Source: Lentisphaera araneosa HTCC2155
Lineage (GTDB): Bacteria; Verrucomicrobiota; Lentisphaeria; Lentisphaerales; Lentisphaeraceae
Assembly (NCBI RefSeq): GCF_000170755.1
Contig: NZ_ABCK01000013.1
Location: 62,001 to 126,000, forward strand
Reading direction: 5' to 3'
Length of the DNA stretch: 64,000 bases
The notes beneath the pieces are model-generated. The model saw nothing but the letters and a program-made list of their open reading frames with translations. It did no database searches and was not told the origin of the DNA. Below are positions 17,404-25,621 of this stretch, piece after piece. Every line of letters starts with the position of its first letter. Positions within the stretch are counted from its first letter, which is position 1. The translations under genes and the position numbers were made by a program.

Positions 17404-18004
17404 ATGAGCGAAGATAACTACCTAACGCGACAGACTCTTCTCATTCGTGCCCAATCAGGGAATGATCAGGATGCTTGGGAAGAATTTATTAAATTCTACA
17501 AAGCTTTTATTTACCACATTCTGAAGAAGATGAATGTGAAGAGTAAGGACGACATGGATGACTTGGTTCAGGACGTACTTCTCAAGCTCTGGAAAGGGCT
17601 TAAGTCTTATGATAAATCAAAAAGTAAGTTCAGAACTTGGCTCAGCTTAATTACTAAAAACACCGTGATCAGTTTTTTTCGCAAAAAGTCAGTGCGCCCC
17701 GATTTAGTGGGTGTTGAAGCAGTCGAATTGGAGAATAAATTTACCACTTGCTCAGAATCGGAACTCGAGGAAATTTTTGAAAATGAATGGCGTGCTTATC
17801 TTTGTTCGATAGCCTATGAAAACATTCAAAAACTTTTCACCGGAAATTCTAGAGGTGTTTAGTCTTAGTCAAGAAGGTATGAGTTCAGCAGAAATTGCAG
17901 GAAAATTGGGGCTGACAAAAGAATCAGTTTATGTCTTGTCTTCTCGGGTGCGTTCAAAATTTGCAAGTGAAGTCAAAAAGTTGATCAATAACTTGGAGTT
18001 TTAA
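17404..18004 (+). pseudogene. ECF sigma factor gene with a one-base frameshift
   Basis: The first 140 or so codons give region 2 (YLTRQTLLIRAQ, DDLVQDVLLKLWKGL, FRTWLSLITKNTVISFF) as in the sigma factor at 14773. At the T-run 17834-17837 the frame goes wrong and stops at 17862; dropping one T restores PEILEVFSLSQEGMSSAEIAGKLGLTKESVYVLSSRVRSKF (region 4, in the frame ending at 18004). One extra T is therefore the likely defect. The kinase gene begins immediately after. Together with the IS-truncated kinase, this marks a decaying sigma-kinase module, although a sequencing error cannot be excluded for the T-run. Confidence 0.85.
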
Positions 18005-18007
18005 TTG

Positions 18008-18940
18008 ATGGAAAACGATGAGACCTTAGAACTTACCTATAAATTTAATGATATTTATGATGAGGTTCTTGAGGATTCAAATGACTCAAGCAGCGCCTTC
18101 ACTCGCCCTTTGTATGATGAGTTATCGAATATTAATACGCAATACACGCAGTTTGAAAAGCTTGCTCAAGGGGGCATGAAGTCAATCTATAAGGTGTTTG
18201 ATTCTAAATTGAATCGCCATGTGGCTTATGCAAAGCTACGTCCTCAGACACCAGAAGAAGTTCATGACCCCTTTATGCGGGAAGCGCGCCTAACAGCTTT
18301 GTTAGAACATCCCAATATTATTAGTGTTTACGATATTGGGGTAAGTGATGATGATGCGCCTTATTTTACGATGGAATTAAAGGTGGGAGATAACCTTACA
18401 GAATATATGAGAAACTCCCCCGATTGTCATATCCCTGGCCAGGTCGAATTTCAGAATTTACTAGAGAGCTTTATCAAAGTTTGTGATGCAATTTCATATG
18501 CACATTCGAAAAATGTTCTGCATTTGGATTTAAAGCCTGAGAATATTCAACTGGGTCAATTTGGTGAAGTGTTAGTCTGTGACTGGGGTTTAGGAAAAAT
18601 TATTGGAGATAAAGATATTGAGTACGATCAGATGCTCTTTAACCCTGATTTATTAAACAATGTGACTCTAACAGGCAAAGTAGTGGGGACGCCAGGTTTT
18701 ATGGCCCCTGAGCAGATAAACTTAAAACATGAGAAAAGTTTTCAAACCGATATTTACGCTCTTGGTTCGATCCTGTATAAAATTATTACTGGCCGTGATG
18801 CTTTTGAGAGCGAGAAATTAGATGAAATTTTACAGGAAACACTACGGGGAGAGGTTTGTCCACCAAAAGGTTTAGATTTGAATTGGCAGGTGCCGATAAG
18901 CTTGAGTGCCGTAGCCTTAAAGGCAATGTCCTTGGGATAG
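18008..18940 (+). pseudogene. Membrane Ser/Thr kinase gene truncated by an IS256 element
   Basis: Start ATG 18008, three bases after the sigma frame ends, with GGAG in the sigma 3' end. The kinase domain is complete through the catalytic and activation motifs: GGMK (K58), VAYA (A75), MREARL, HLDLKPEN, CDWGLGK, MAPEQ. It breaks at KAMS, where its relatives continue toward the membrane segment; the last two codons and stop come from the IS end at 18936. The membrane segment and sensor half are absent and are not found on the far side of the element. If expressed, it would be a soluble kinase domain without its sensor. Confidence 0.88.
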
Positions 18941-20329
18941 AGTCCCGTTGTTTCTGTAAATTGGTGTTGACCAATTTTAGTTAAACAGATAGATAAACTC
19001 TTTTTGTAGCTATCCAGGTTTCATCTAATTCCATAAGAATAGCGGATGCTAATCTAAGAAGTGAAGCTTCATTTGGGAATATAGATACGGTTCTAGTTCG
19101 CCTGAGAATTTCTCGATTCTGTCTTTCATTCATATTGGTCGTTCTCAGTTTTGTCCAACAAGAACGCTCGAGATCGAATACAGAAAAGCCTTCAGGAAGT
19201 GCAGATTCCATCCATTCAGATAAATGTGAAGCCTTTTCTTCATACTTTAAGCAAGTAAGCTTTAAAAGCCTTTCAGCCTCAAGCTTTGAAGGTGCATTAA
19301 AGATATCTCTAATATCTTGAGCTACTTCTGAGCGCATAGCTTTCTTAGGGACATAAGCACCAGCATTTTGCTGTAAGTGAAATTGACATCTCTGCCATGG
19401 GATAGAACCAAATACAGTCTTTAACGCTGCTTTTAGGCCCGAATGACTATCACTGGTAATCATCTTGAGGCCATGGAGTCCTCGAGCATTCAATGACAGA
19501 AAAAAGTTCCTCCAATGAACTTCCGCTTCACTTAAAGAAACACTTGTTCCGAGGACTGAACGTTTTCCTGATTCATCTATTCCATAGGCAATAAGTAAAG
19601 CACAATCTCGAACAGTCTTATCTACTCTAACCTTCTCGTATCTCGCATCCACCAAAAGATAAGAATATTTACCTAAAGGACGGTTGCGCCACTTTTCTAA
19701 ACTCTCATCTAGCTCAGTTACCACACGGGATACCTGTGATTTACTTACAGATAGACCACATATTTTCTCTAAAAGTTTAGTCACCTTTCTAGTCGATGTC
19801 CCCTGAATATAACTCTCTGCCATAGCTGTCATTAAAGCTCGTTCACTTCGCAAGCCTTTCTCCAAAGAACTTGGATAAAAATCAATTTCACCTCTGACTT
19901 GAGGGATATTAAGCTTCATTGCTCCAAGTCGAGTGTTTACAGTTTTATTTTTATAGCCATTAGCATAACCCAAGCGACTTTCATTACGTTCATATGGATC
20001 AGCTTCAAGAGAATTACTTCTCTCCACTTTCATCGCTTCATTTAATAAAACTCTCATCGCTTCAAGCATTCCGCTTTCGCCGTTTTCTGTAACTTGTTGG
20101 ATCATTTCTAATAAGACGCTACTGTTTTCTTGTGTAGAGTGGTGCATAATAATTCCTTGTGGGTTGTTTTGGTACAACACCACTCTGCATCTTCTTTACC
20201 CCGAGTTACAAACAACTTCCTCAATTTCGCTCCGACGAGAAAGTTCCCATTCTCGCGAAGTCTCGGAAGCTATTCATAACTCTTAAAGTAGAGCAATAGC
20301 AGAATTTACAGAAAATTTGGGACACTACC
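18936..20329 (-). mobile_element. IS256-family insertion sequence, copy 1
   Basis: 1394 bp, ending in imperfect 27-bp inverted repeats (GATAGAGTCCC...CTGTAAATT; about 21 of 27 matches). The copy at 34541 has the same length and ends. The flanking 8 bases differ (gtccttgg on the left, tggatttg on the right), so there is no target duplication here. This indicates recombination or deletion beside the element after insertion. Confidence 0.93.
18981..20147 (-). CDS. IS256-family (Mutator-type) DDE transposase, copy 1
   Basis: 388 aa from the ATG at 20147, preceded by AAGGA; an upstream GTG has no ribosome site. Acidic triad: D167 (LLVDARYEKVR), D233 (MITSDSHSGLK) and E341 (TTNMNERQNRE). Residue 340, before the catalytic Glu, is Asn here but Val in the copy at 34586; hydrophobic residues are usual at that position in the family, so this copy may be impaired (inference). 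No other difference between the two proteins was seen. Confidence 0.95.
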   Translation of the reverse strand: MHHSTQENSSVLLEMIQQVTENGESGMLEAMRVLLNEAMKVERSNSLEADPYERNESRLGYANGYKNKTVNTRLGAMKLNIPQVRGEIDFYPSSLEKGLRSERALMTAMAESYIQGTSTRKVTKLLEKICGLSVSKSQVSRVVTELDESLEKWRNRPLGKYSYLLVDARYEKVRVDKTVRDCALLIAYGIDESGKRSVLGTSVSLSEAEVHWRNFFLSLNARGLHGLKMITSDSHSGLKAALKTVFGSIPWQRCQFHLQQNAGAYVPKKAMRSEVAQDIRDIFNAPSKLEAERLLKLTCLKYEEKASHLSEWMESALPEGFSVFDLERSCWTKLRTTNMNERQNREILRRTRTVSIFPNEASLLRLASAILMELDETWIATKRVYLSV

Positions 20330-20361
20330 TGGATTTGTCTCTGTCTATGGGAAAAACTTCT

Positions 20362-20691
20362 CTAGTGAGCGGAAGAGTTGGAGAAAACATTGATGATGAT
20401 CACGCCTGTGATGATGAGGGTAATACCAATGACGGCGGGCAAATCTAATTTTTGATTGTGCAGGAAATAGGCAACGATTGAGACTAGGACAATGCCCACA
20501 CCCGACCAAATCGCGTAGGCAACACCCACGGGAATTGTTCTTAAAACTAAAGAGAGGCAATAAAAAGCTACCCCATAGCCTAGGATGACCAAGAGGCTTG
20601 GCCCAATTTTACTGAAGCCCTCCGCGGATTTTAAGGCACTGGTGGCAATAACTTCCGCAAGGATGGCAATCGCTAGGTAGAGGTAGTTCAT
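20362..20691 (-). CDS. SMR-family small multidrug exporter (EmrE-like)
   Basis: 109 aa, four hydrophobic helices, the size of EmrE. The proton- and drug-binding Glu is present in helix 1 (AILAEVIATS, E13). GYGVAFYCLSL and PVGVAYAIWSGVGIV are the family signatures. Members work as antiparallel dimers exporting quaternary ammonium compounds or guanidinium. It lies 18 bases after the VOC-protein gene on the same strand, so the two may be co-transcribed; it begins close to the right end of IS256 copy 1 (20329). Confidence 0.93.
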   Translation of the reverse strand: MNYLYLAIAILAEVIATSALKSAEGFSKIGPSLLVILGYGVAFYCLSLVLRTIPVGVAYAIWSGVGIVLVSIVAYFLHNQKLDLPAVIGITLIITGVIIINVFSNSSAH

Positions 20692-20709
20692 TTTTAGCTC
20701 AATTGAGAA

Positions 20710-21204
20710 TTAGTAGGCTCCCTGAGAATAGGTGAGCTCGTAGCTGTGAGAATAGATTTCGAAGATCAGTCCGAAGGGATCTTCCATGTAAACCATTTTG
20801 AAGGGTTTTTCTCCGGGGTAATACTCGCGGATGGGCATGCGTTGCTTACCGCCATGCTCAACGATTTTAGCCGCTAGAGCTTCGATCTCGGGGTCTTGCA
20901 CACAGAAGTGAAAAGTACTGGTTTTCCAGTATTCAAAATCAGCAGGCTTTTCATTGTTTTTAAACTCAAAAATTTCGACGCCAATTTTGTCACCAGTTGA
21001 CATGTGAGCAATCTTGAAGGAACCCCAACCTGTACCGAAAACATCGATACACATTTGACCTATGGGAGTATCGGATTCTTCTGTAATCACTGTGGGTTTC
21101 ATGATCTGATACCAGCCCATGACCGAGCTATAGAATTCGACGGCTTTTTCTACGTCCGGAACCGAGATGCCAATGTGTGAAAATGTTCTTGGATATGTGC
21201 TCAT
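20710..21204 (-). CDS. VOC/glyoxalase-superfamily protein
   Basis: 164 aa from the ATG at 21204, supported by AAGGA nine bases upstream; a longer start would include a non-conserved leader. Two beta-alpha-beta-beta-beta repeats: SHIGISVPDVEKAVEFYSSV at the start and FHFCVQDPEIEALAAKI then MVYMEDPFGLIFEIYSHSYE at the end, which hold likely metal ligands (His and Glu). The superfamily includes glyoxalase I, dioxygenases and resistance proteins; the substrate is not predictable. Upstream of, and probably co-transcribed with, the SMR exporter gene. Confidence 0.88.
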   Translation of the reverse strand: MSTYPRTFSHIGISVPDVEKAVEFYSSVMGWYQIMKPTVITEESDTPIGQMCIDVFGTGWGSFKIAHMSTGDKIGVEIFEFKNNEKPADFEYWKTSTFHFCVQDPEIEALAAKIVEHGGKQRMPIREYYPGEKPFKMVYMEDPFGLIFEIYSHSYELTYSQGAY

Positions 21205-21298
21205 TTTATTCTTCCTTATTTGGCTTAATGAATTGTCTTCCACTACTAAAGAAGATCAAAAGAATTCTAGGAAGAATAAAATAAAATTTCTTAGGATT

Positions 21299-21721
21299 TT
21301 AATTATCCTTGCTAGGCTTCCTTAGTTCGAGTTTGGCTAATTCTCGTGATTTGCTTTCAGCTTTGGTAAAATAGTCATCTCCCAATTTTTTCTTGATGGC
21401 TGTTTCCATGACTTCGTTATAGCCTTTGGCATGATCAATGATATGCAGATCCACTATACAGCCCGCAGTTGGGATGAGTTCGATTTTATCTTCTTTTAAG
21501 ATTTGTGAATAATGCGACGGCTGATTCGTTAACTCGCCATAAATTTCGATGCGGTAAAGACCTTGCTTGAGATGTTGCTGTGCATGTCTTTTGCCTAATA
21601 AATAAGCTGATTCGGCATGAGGATTTTTACATTTGATGACAGCTGTTTTTGCACGTTTTTCTTCCGCTAAAAGGGTGTAAGAAAAAACACAGATTAAAAT
21701 GGTGATGATAGAGGTCTTCAT
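21299..21721 (-). CDS. Small exported protein of unknown function
   Basis: 140 aa with a clear signal peptide (MKTSIITILICVFSYTLLA-EE). The mature part is basic, with two Cys (IKCKN, AGCIVDL), a YLLGKRHAQQHLKQGLYRIEIYG segment and a Lys/Glu-rich helical C-terminus. Not recognised. It stands alone, with a hairpin-rich gap upstream (21722-22094) and the VOC gene downstream. Confidence 0.75.
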   Translation of the reverse strand: MKTSIITILICVFSYTLLAEEKRAKTAVIKCKNPHAESAYLLGKRHAQQHLKQGLYRIEIYGELTNQPSHYSQILKEDKIELIPTAGCIVDLHIIDHAKGYNEVMETAIKKKLGDDYFTKAESKSRELAKLELRKPSKDN

Positions 21722-21841
21722 ATAAGCTCCTTAATTTAGTTCTTAAAGCTAAGACGAAGCAATGAAGTTTTTATTACAGCACTCAAGGAAATTATTCATC
21801 TTAAGACCTAACTCAATCTGATAAGCTGTTAGGATATATAT

Positions 21842-22039
21842 TTTAATGGTGAAGCCATTAAACTTTAAATAGCTTAGGATGAAATCCTAAGTCAAATAAT
21901 GAATCAACATGCCCCATGCCTTAAGGTATGGAACTAAGGAGGCGGTTTAAGTCGTGTACCTTAAGGCACACAATTTTTGATTCTCCTAGGAAAACCCACA
22001 TCACATGTGGGACTATTAAAAGTGTCATCGCTCTGCGAT
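21842..22039. repeat. Array of six consecutive, unrelated hairpins
   Basis: Between genes, six short stem-loops follow each other: TTTAATGG/CCATTAAA (21842-21862), CTTAGGAT-gaa-ATCCTAAG (21873-21891), CATGCC/GGTATG around TTAA (21915-21930), GTGTACC/GGCACAC around TTAA (21954-21971), CCCACAT-cac-ATGTGGG (21995-22011), ATCGC-tct-GCGAT (22027-22039). The stems share no sequence apart from a CCTTAAGG core in two. No open frame of note. This is not a CRISPR array. Confidence 0.75.
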
Positions 22040-22094
22040 ATTAGATACAAGAAAGAGTCTTCATTGATGGAGCGATATATTTATTTGATCCTTA

Positions 22095-23705
22095 TCATTC
22101 CAAGAGCAAGAGGCGAGCGTTAAAGAACATATCGGAACTCTTTTTCTCGAATTGATAGACCGAGGCGGAAAGAATATTATGCCCTTGCTTGAGGTTATCA
22201 ACCGGTAGGATGAAGGTGGTGAATTTGTATTCAGATTTGGTGCGGAAATTAGCGCGACTACTTTGATCTAAGGGGCCATCGGGAAGGTGGGTACGTTGAA
22301 GTTCAACACCATTGAGGTAGAAAATGGCACCATCATCGACGCGTGCCGAGAGGATTAATTTTGCCATTTTGTTGGGAGGCCTTTGTAGTTCAAACTCATG
22401 ACGGACATGAAGGGGATGATCATCCACTTTCAGCTCAGTGGATGCTTTGTCAGAGTAGCCGAAGCTCGCTTGAGATTTTTGCCAATTGGCAGGTGCTTGA
22501 CTAGAGGTCTTCCAATCTTCTTGGGGTGCGATTTCATCTTTATAAAAATGCCAATGCGCTTTATCGGAGATTAAGACTTGGCTAGCTTGAAGTGGCTCGA
22601 GGGCATCATTCTGAGAAAAGGAGATTTGAGCGAATAGGGTGGGAATATCGTGATTGCTTCCATCAATATGAAACCTAAGCATGCGTGCCTTATCTAAATC
22701 ATTTAATTTAATTTGGATCTCTTTTTGTTTCTTGGTGAACTGAACGCCCTGAATAAATTCATCATCGGCAAAGATCTGCAGCATTAGTTTTGGATTTTTA
22801 GGGTTGTAGTTGAGAATGTTGATGGTTCCCTGCAGTGTTGAAGTATTCTCATTGAGTTTGAGGAAATAATTTTCTCCTGCTAAAACTTTAAATTCGAGAA
22901 GGGGATTAATTTGTGCATTGCTCGCAAAGACTTGTTCACTGAGATGAGGGATCGAGCTGAAACCAGATTTGGATGAGTAGGTATAGGATTCTTTTTCTTT
23001 GACGAGGATTTTGTTGTTTGTGCCGAACTCAACGAGACCATCAAAGACATGCAGATCCAAATCTTTGTTCCTTAAATGAGCGCCAAAGGCGGTGCCAATA
23101 TCGCGAATATCTTTAATAGAATTTGAGAGGAGAAAGCCTTTATCTTCTTCGCTCAAGCTAAGTGTGATACGCCCTGATTTGAGGATGACATATTTATCGT
23201 GGATGAATTGTGCGTGCATCGGTCCCACCAGTTGAATACGACTGCCTGATTCATTAATCAAGCGTAGAGATTCATTCTCTTCTAGAACAATTCTTTCTTG
23301 AGGACTTATGGGACTGAGAGTGAAGTTCTTGGCCTGGGCTTCGGTGATTCGATATGTGAGTTTTTCTGGGTTAAACTCTTCTTTGTTGAGAATGATAAAG
23401 CCACAGACTAAGATTGCGGCAATCGCAGTTATGATTCTGAAATCAAAGATAAAATTTGACTTTGGAGCTTGTTTTGTCTTTTGGTTTGGGTCTTTTATGG
23501 CGATTTTCAATTCATTTTCTTTTGGAAGAAGGTGTTCAGATTGCATGTCCTGCGCACATTGGAGCATGGCGGAAGTCTCTTCCACATAACGGAAAAAATC
23601 TTTTTTGAAATCCTCTTCTTGTTCAAGGCGCTGAAGAAGTTGAGTTAATTCCTCTTCGTTTAACTCTTGCCTTAAATAAGCATCAAAAAGTTCTTCCTGG
23701 TTCAC
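22095..23705 (-). CDS. FecR-like anti-sigma/surface protein with C-terminal beta domain
   Basis: 536 aa, GTG start overlapping the sigma stop by 4 bases (GTGA). The N-terminal 80 residues are a cytoplasmic, acidic helical head (EELFDAYLRQELNEEEL) of the kind that binds sigma factors. One membrane segment (IITAIAAILVCGFIIL) lies near 90-106. The next 140 residues resemble a FecR domain (LRLINESGSRIQLVGP, GTAFGAHLRNKDLDLHVFDG). The rest is beta-rich and ends with a carbohydrate-binding-like region (LILSARVDDGAIFYLNGVE). Probably a transmembrane anti-sigma factor whose outer part senses a polymer. Confidence 0.88.
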   Translation of the reverse strand: MNQEELFDAYLRQELNEEELTQLLQRLEQEEDFKKDFFRYVEETSAMLQCAQDMQSEHLLPKENELKIAIKDPNQKTKQAPKSNFIFDFRIITAIAAILVCGFIILNKEEFNPEKLTYRITEAQAKNFTLSPISPQERIVLEENESLRLINESGSRIQLVGPMHAQFIHDKYVILKSGRITLSLSEEDKGFLLSNSIKDIRDIGTAFGAHLRNKDLDLHVFDGLVEFGTNNKILVKEKESYTYSSKSGFSSIPHLSEQVFASNAQINPLLEFKVLAGENYFLKLNENTSTLQGTINILNYNPKNPKLMLQIFADDEFIQGVQFTKKQKEIQIKLNDLDKARMLRFHIDGSNHDIPTLFAQISFSQNDALEPLQASQVLISDKAHWHFYKDEIAPQEDWKTSSQAPANWQKSQASFGYSDKASTELKVDDHPLHVRHEFELQRPPNKMAKLILSARVDDGAIFYLNGVELQRTHLPDGPLDQSSRANFRTKSEYKFTTFILPVDNLKQGHNILSASVYQFEKKSSDMFFNARLLLLE

Positions 23706-24229
23706 GATTTGACCTCAAGCTTATTTTTGATACAAATGCGGAGGGTTTGCCGAGTGCGCGAGAGGAGAAGTCGTAGGGCATTCTCGCTGCGGGAGAGTTC
23801 CTGAGCTAAGTCAACACAAGATTTTCGATCTTGATAAAAAGCGAGGATGAGTTGACGAGCATCATCGCGTAAGTTTTGCATGCAGCTATAGAGCGCTTTG
23901 TGTTGTGCTTGTACTTCGAGTTTTGTTTGCGAATGACTTTGCCCATCAAAATTACTATCGATGAGTTCAGCCATTTTTTCTTGAACCTTAGTTTGACGGC
24001 TTTGCTTGCGAATGATATCCACAGTTTTATTGCGAACAACGCGTTTCATCCAGGGGAGTAAGGTTTCCAGATCCAAGTCATCAACTTTATGGTGTAAGGC
24101 AATAAGAGTTTCCTGAAAGGCGTCTTGGGCAAAGTTCCAATCACAGCTCAGGGTATAAGCATAGGAAACGAGTATTTGCCTGTAGGAGAAGGCTTGTCGT
24201 AGGATGTCATCGTGATTTTCTTGGCTCAT
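23702..24229 (-). CDS. ECF sigma factor (PVC type) paired with FecR-like protein
   Basis: 175 aa. Region 2: SYAYTLSCDWNFAQDAFQETLIALHHKV and PWMKRVVRNKTVDIIRKQSR; region 4: LRDDARQLILAFYQDRKSCVDLAQELSRSENALRLLLSRTRQTLRICI. This type is common in PVC bacteria and normally sits directly before a FecR/LamG-like gene, as here. Unrelated at sequence level to the YLTRQTL sigma family of the kinase modules, so the window holds two different sigma control designs. Confidence 0.93.
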   Translation of the reverse strand: MSQENHDDILRQAFSYRQILVSYAYTLSCDWNFAQDAFQETLIALHHKVDDLDLETLLPWMKRVVRNKTVDIIRKQSRQTKVQEKMAELIDSNFDGQSHSQTKLEVQAQHKALYSCMQNLRDDARQLILAFYQDRKSCVDLAQELSRSENALRLLLSRTRQTLRICIKNKLEVKS

Positions 24230-24394
24230 GGGACCTTATCATTTTTTATTAGCTTACTAGTTTTTCGGTGGATAAAAACAATCCTGTCGCTAAAAAATAA
24301 AAAAAAATCTAAAAAAGATGAAAAAGAGGTGACATGATAGCTATTTTGAACCGATTAGCTTGTAAACATTAATAAATTACACAAAGGATTATTT

Positions 24395-25618
24395 ATGAAA
24401 CAAGCACTAATCATTCTATTTTTTCTTCAGAGCTTCAGCTTTGCGGCGGTGGATAAAATTCGCGTAGTATGGGAAGAGAATCCCGATTCTGAAGCGATCA
24501 TTGTTTGGCATCAAAAATCTGGTGAAAATGCGACCTTACACTACGATTTTTTTGATCATAAGGTTGATGCGGCTGCTTATAAGAATTCCCTAAAAGCTCA
24601 AAAGGTAGAAGAGTATGCCGGCATGAAGACGCATTACCTCAATTTAAATAAGCTCAAGAGTGATACGAATTATTACTTTCTAATCAAAGATAGTGAAGGT
24701 CAAACAGAACGTTACTACTTTAGAACTGCACCGAATAAACCTAAAGCATTTCGTTTTATTCAGGGTGGTGATTCAAGGAATAATCACAAAGCGAGGCAAG
24801 AGGGCAATCGTTTAGTCGCCAAGTTAAGACCACTCTTTGTTTCCTTTGGTGGTGATATGACCAGTCGTGGGAAAGATGAAGAATGGCAAGCTTGGCTCGA
24901 TGACTGGGAACTCACCTATGGTGAAGATGGTCGTATTTTTCCCATTGTACCAACTCATGGTAATCACGAAAGGCAGGGTTATATCCAAGGGATCTACGGA
25001 ACCAAAAACCGTTTGACGTATTATCACTGCCGTTTGGGCGGAGATCTCTTTTCACTCTTTGTGTTAAATTCAGAAATTGATGCCAAAGGTGGTCAGAGAG
25101 AATATTTATTGAAGGAACTACAAAAGCCCAAAGCGACGTATCGCTTGGCCTCTTACCATAAACCCATGCGTCCTCACACGAAAAAGAAAAAAGAAGCCAA
25201 ACACCTTTATGATGCTTGGGCCAATATATTTTATGTGAATAAATTCGATATCCTTTGTGAAAACGATAGTCACGTTGTGAAGAGAACTGTTGCGGTGAAA
25301 CCTAGCCAAGAAGAAGGCAATGATGAAGGTTTTGTAGCTGATCCAAAAGGTTATGTAAAAATCGGAGAAGGTTGCTGGGGTGCACCGGTTAGAAAACCCG
25401 ATGATGCAAAATCATGGACGATTGATTTAGGGAGTTTTAATAGCTTTGACATGTTGGATGTGAGTGAAAAAGAGATCACGATCCGTACCATTAAATTTGA
25501 AGGTCAGCCGAAAGTTGCGGCATTAAAAGAAGGCGACGAGGTATTTGCATTGCCAAAAAACCTAAATATTTGGCAAGCTAAGGGAGGCGCAGAGCAGGTC
25601 ATCAAAGCAAGGAAGTAA
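24395..25618 (+). CDS. Secreted purple-acid-phosphatase-like metallophosphatase
   Basis: 407 aa with a signal peptide (MKQALIILFFLQSFSFA). An N-terminal fibronectin-like domain (to about 118) precedes a calcineurin-like phosphoesterase domain with its metal motifs in order: GGDSR, FGGDM, THGNHE, ASYHKPMRPH, ENDSHV. Probably periplasmic or extracellular, releasing phosphate from esters or cleaving phosphodiesters. It is followed three bases later by a membrane-protein gene. The regulatory sigma/FecR pair is divergent from it (165-bp gap), so it could be one of that sigma factor's targets (inference). Confidence 0.88.
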   Translation: MKQALIILFFLQSFSFAAVDKIRVVWEENPDSEAIIVWHQKSGENATLHYDFFDHKVDAAAYKNSLKAQKVEEYAGMKTHYLNLNKLKSDTNYYFLIKDSEGQTERYYFRTAPNKPKAFRFIQGGDSRNNHKARQEGNRLVAKLRPLFVSFGGDMTSRGKDEEWQAWLDDWELTYGEDGRIFPIVPTHGNHERQGYIQGIYGTKNRLTYYHCRLGGDLFSLFVLNSEIDAKGGQREYLLKELQKPKATYRLASYHKPMRPHTKKKKEAKHLYDAWANIFYVNKFDILCENDSHVVKRTVAVKPSQEEGNDEGFVADPKGYVKIGEGCWGAPVRKPDDAKSWTIDLGSFNSFDMLDVSEKEITIRTIKFEGQPKVAALKEGDEVFALPKNLNIWQAKGGAEQVIKARK

Positions 25619-25621
25619 GCT

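Noticed and set aside
17831-17840. Programmed frameshift in the sigma gene
   Set aside because: The intact paralogue at 14773 has no such site, and the adjoining kinase is also broken, so decay or sequence error fits better.
21842-22039. CRISPR array
   Set aside because: The units are hairpins of different sequence, not direct repeats with spacers, and there are no cas genes.
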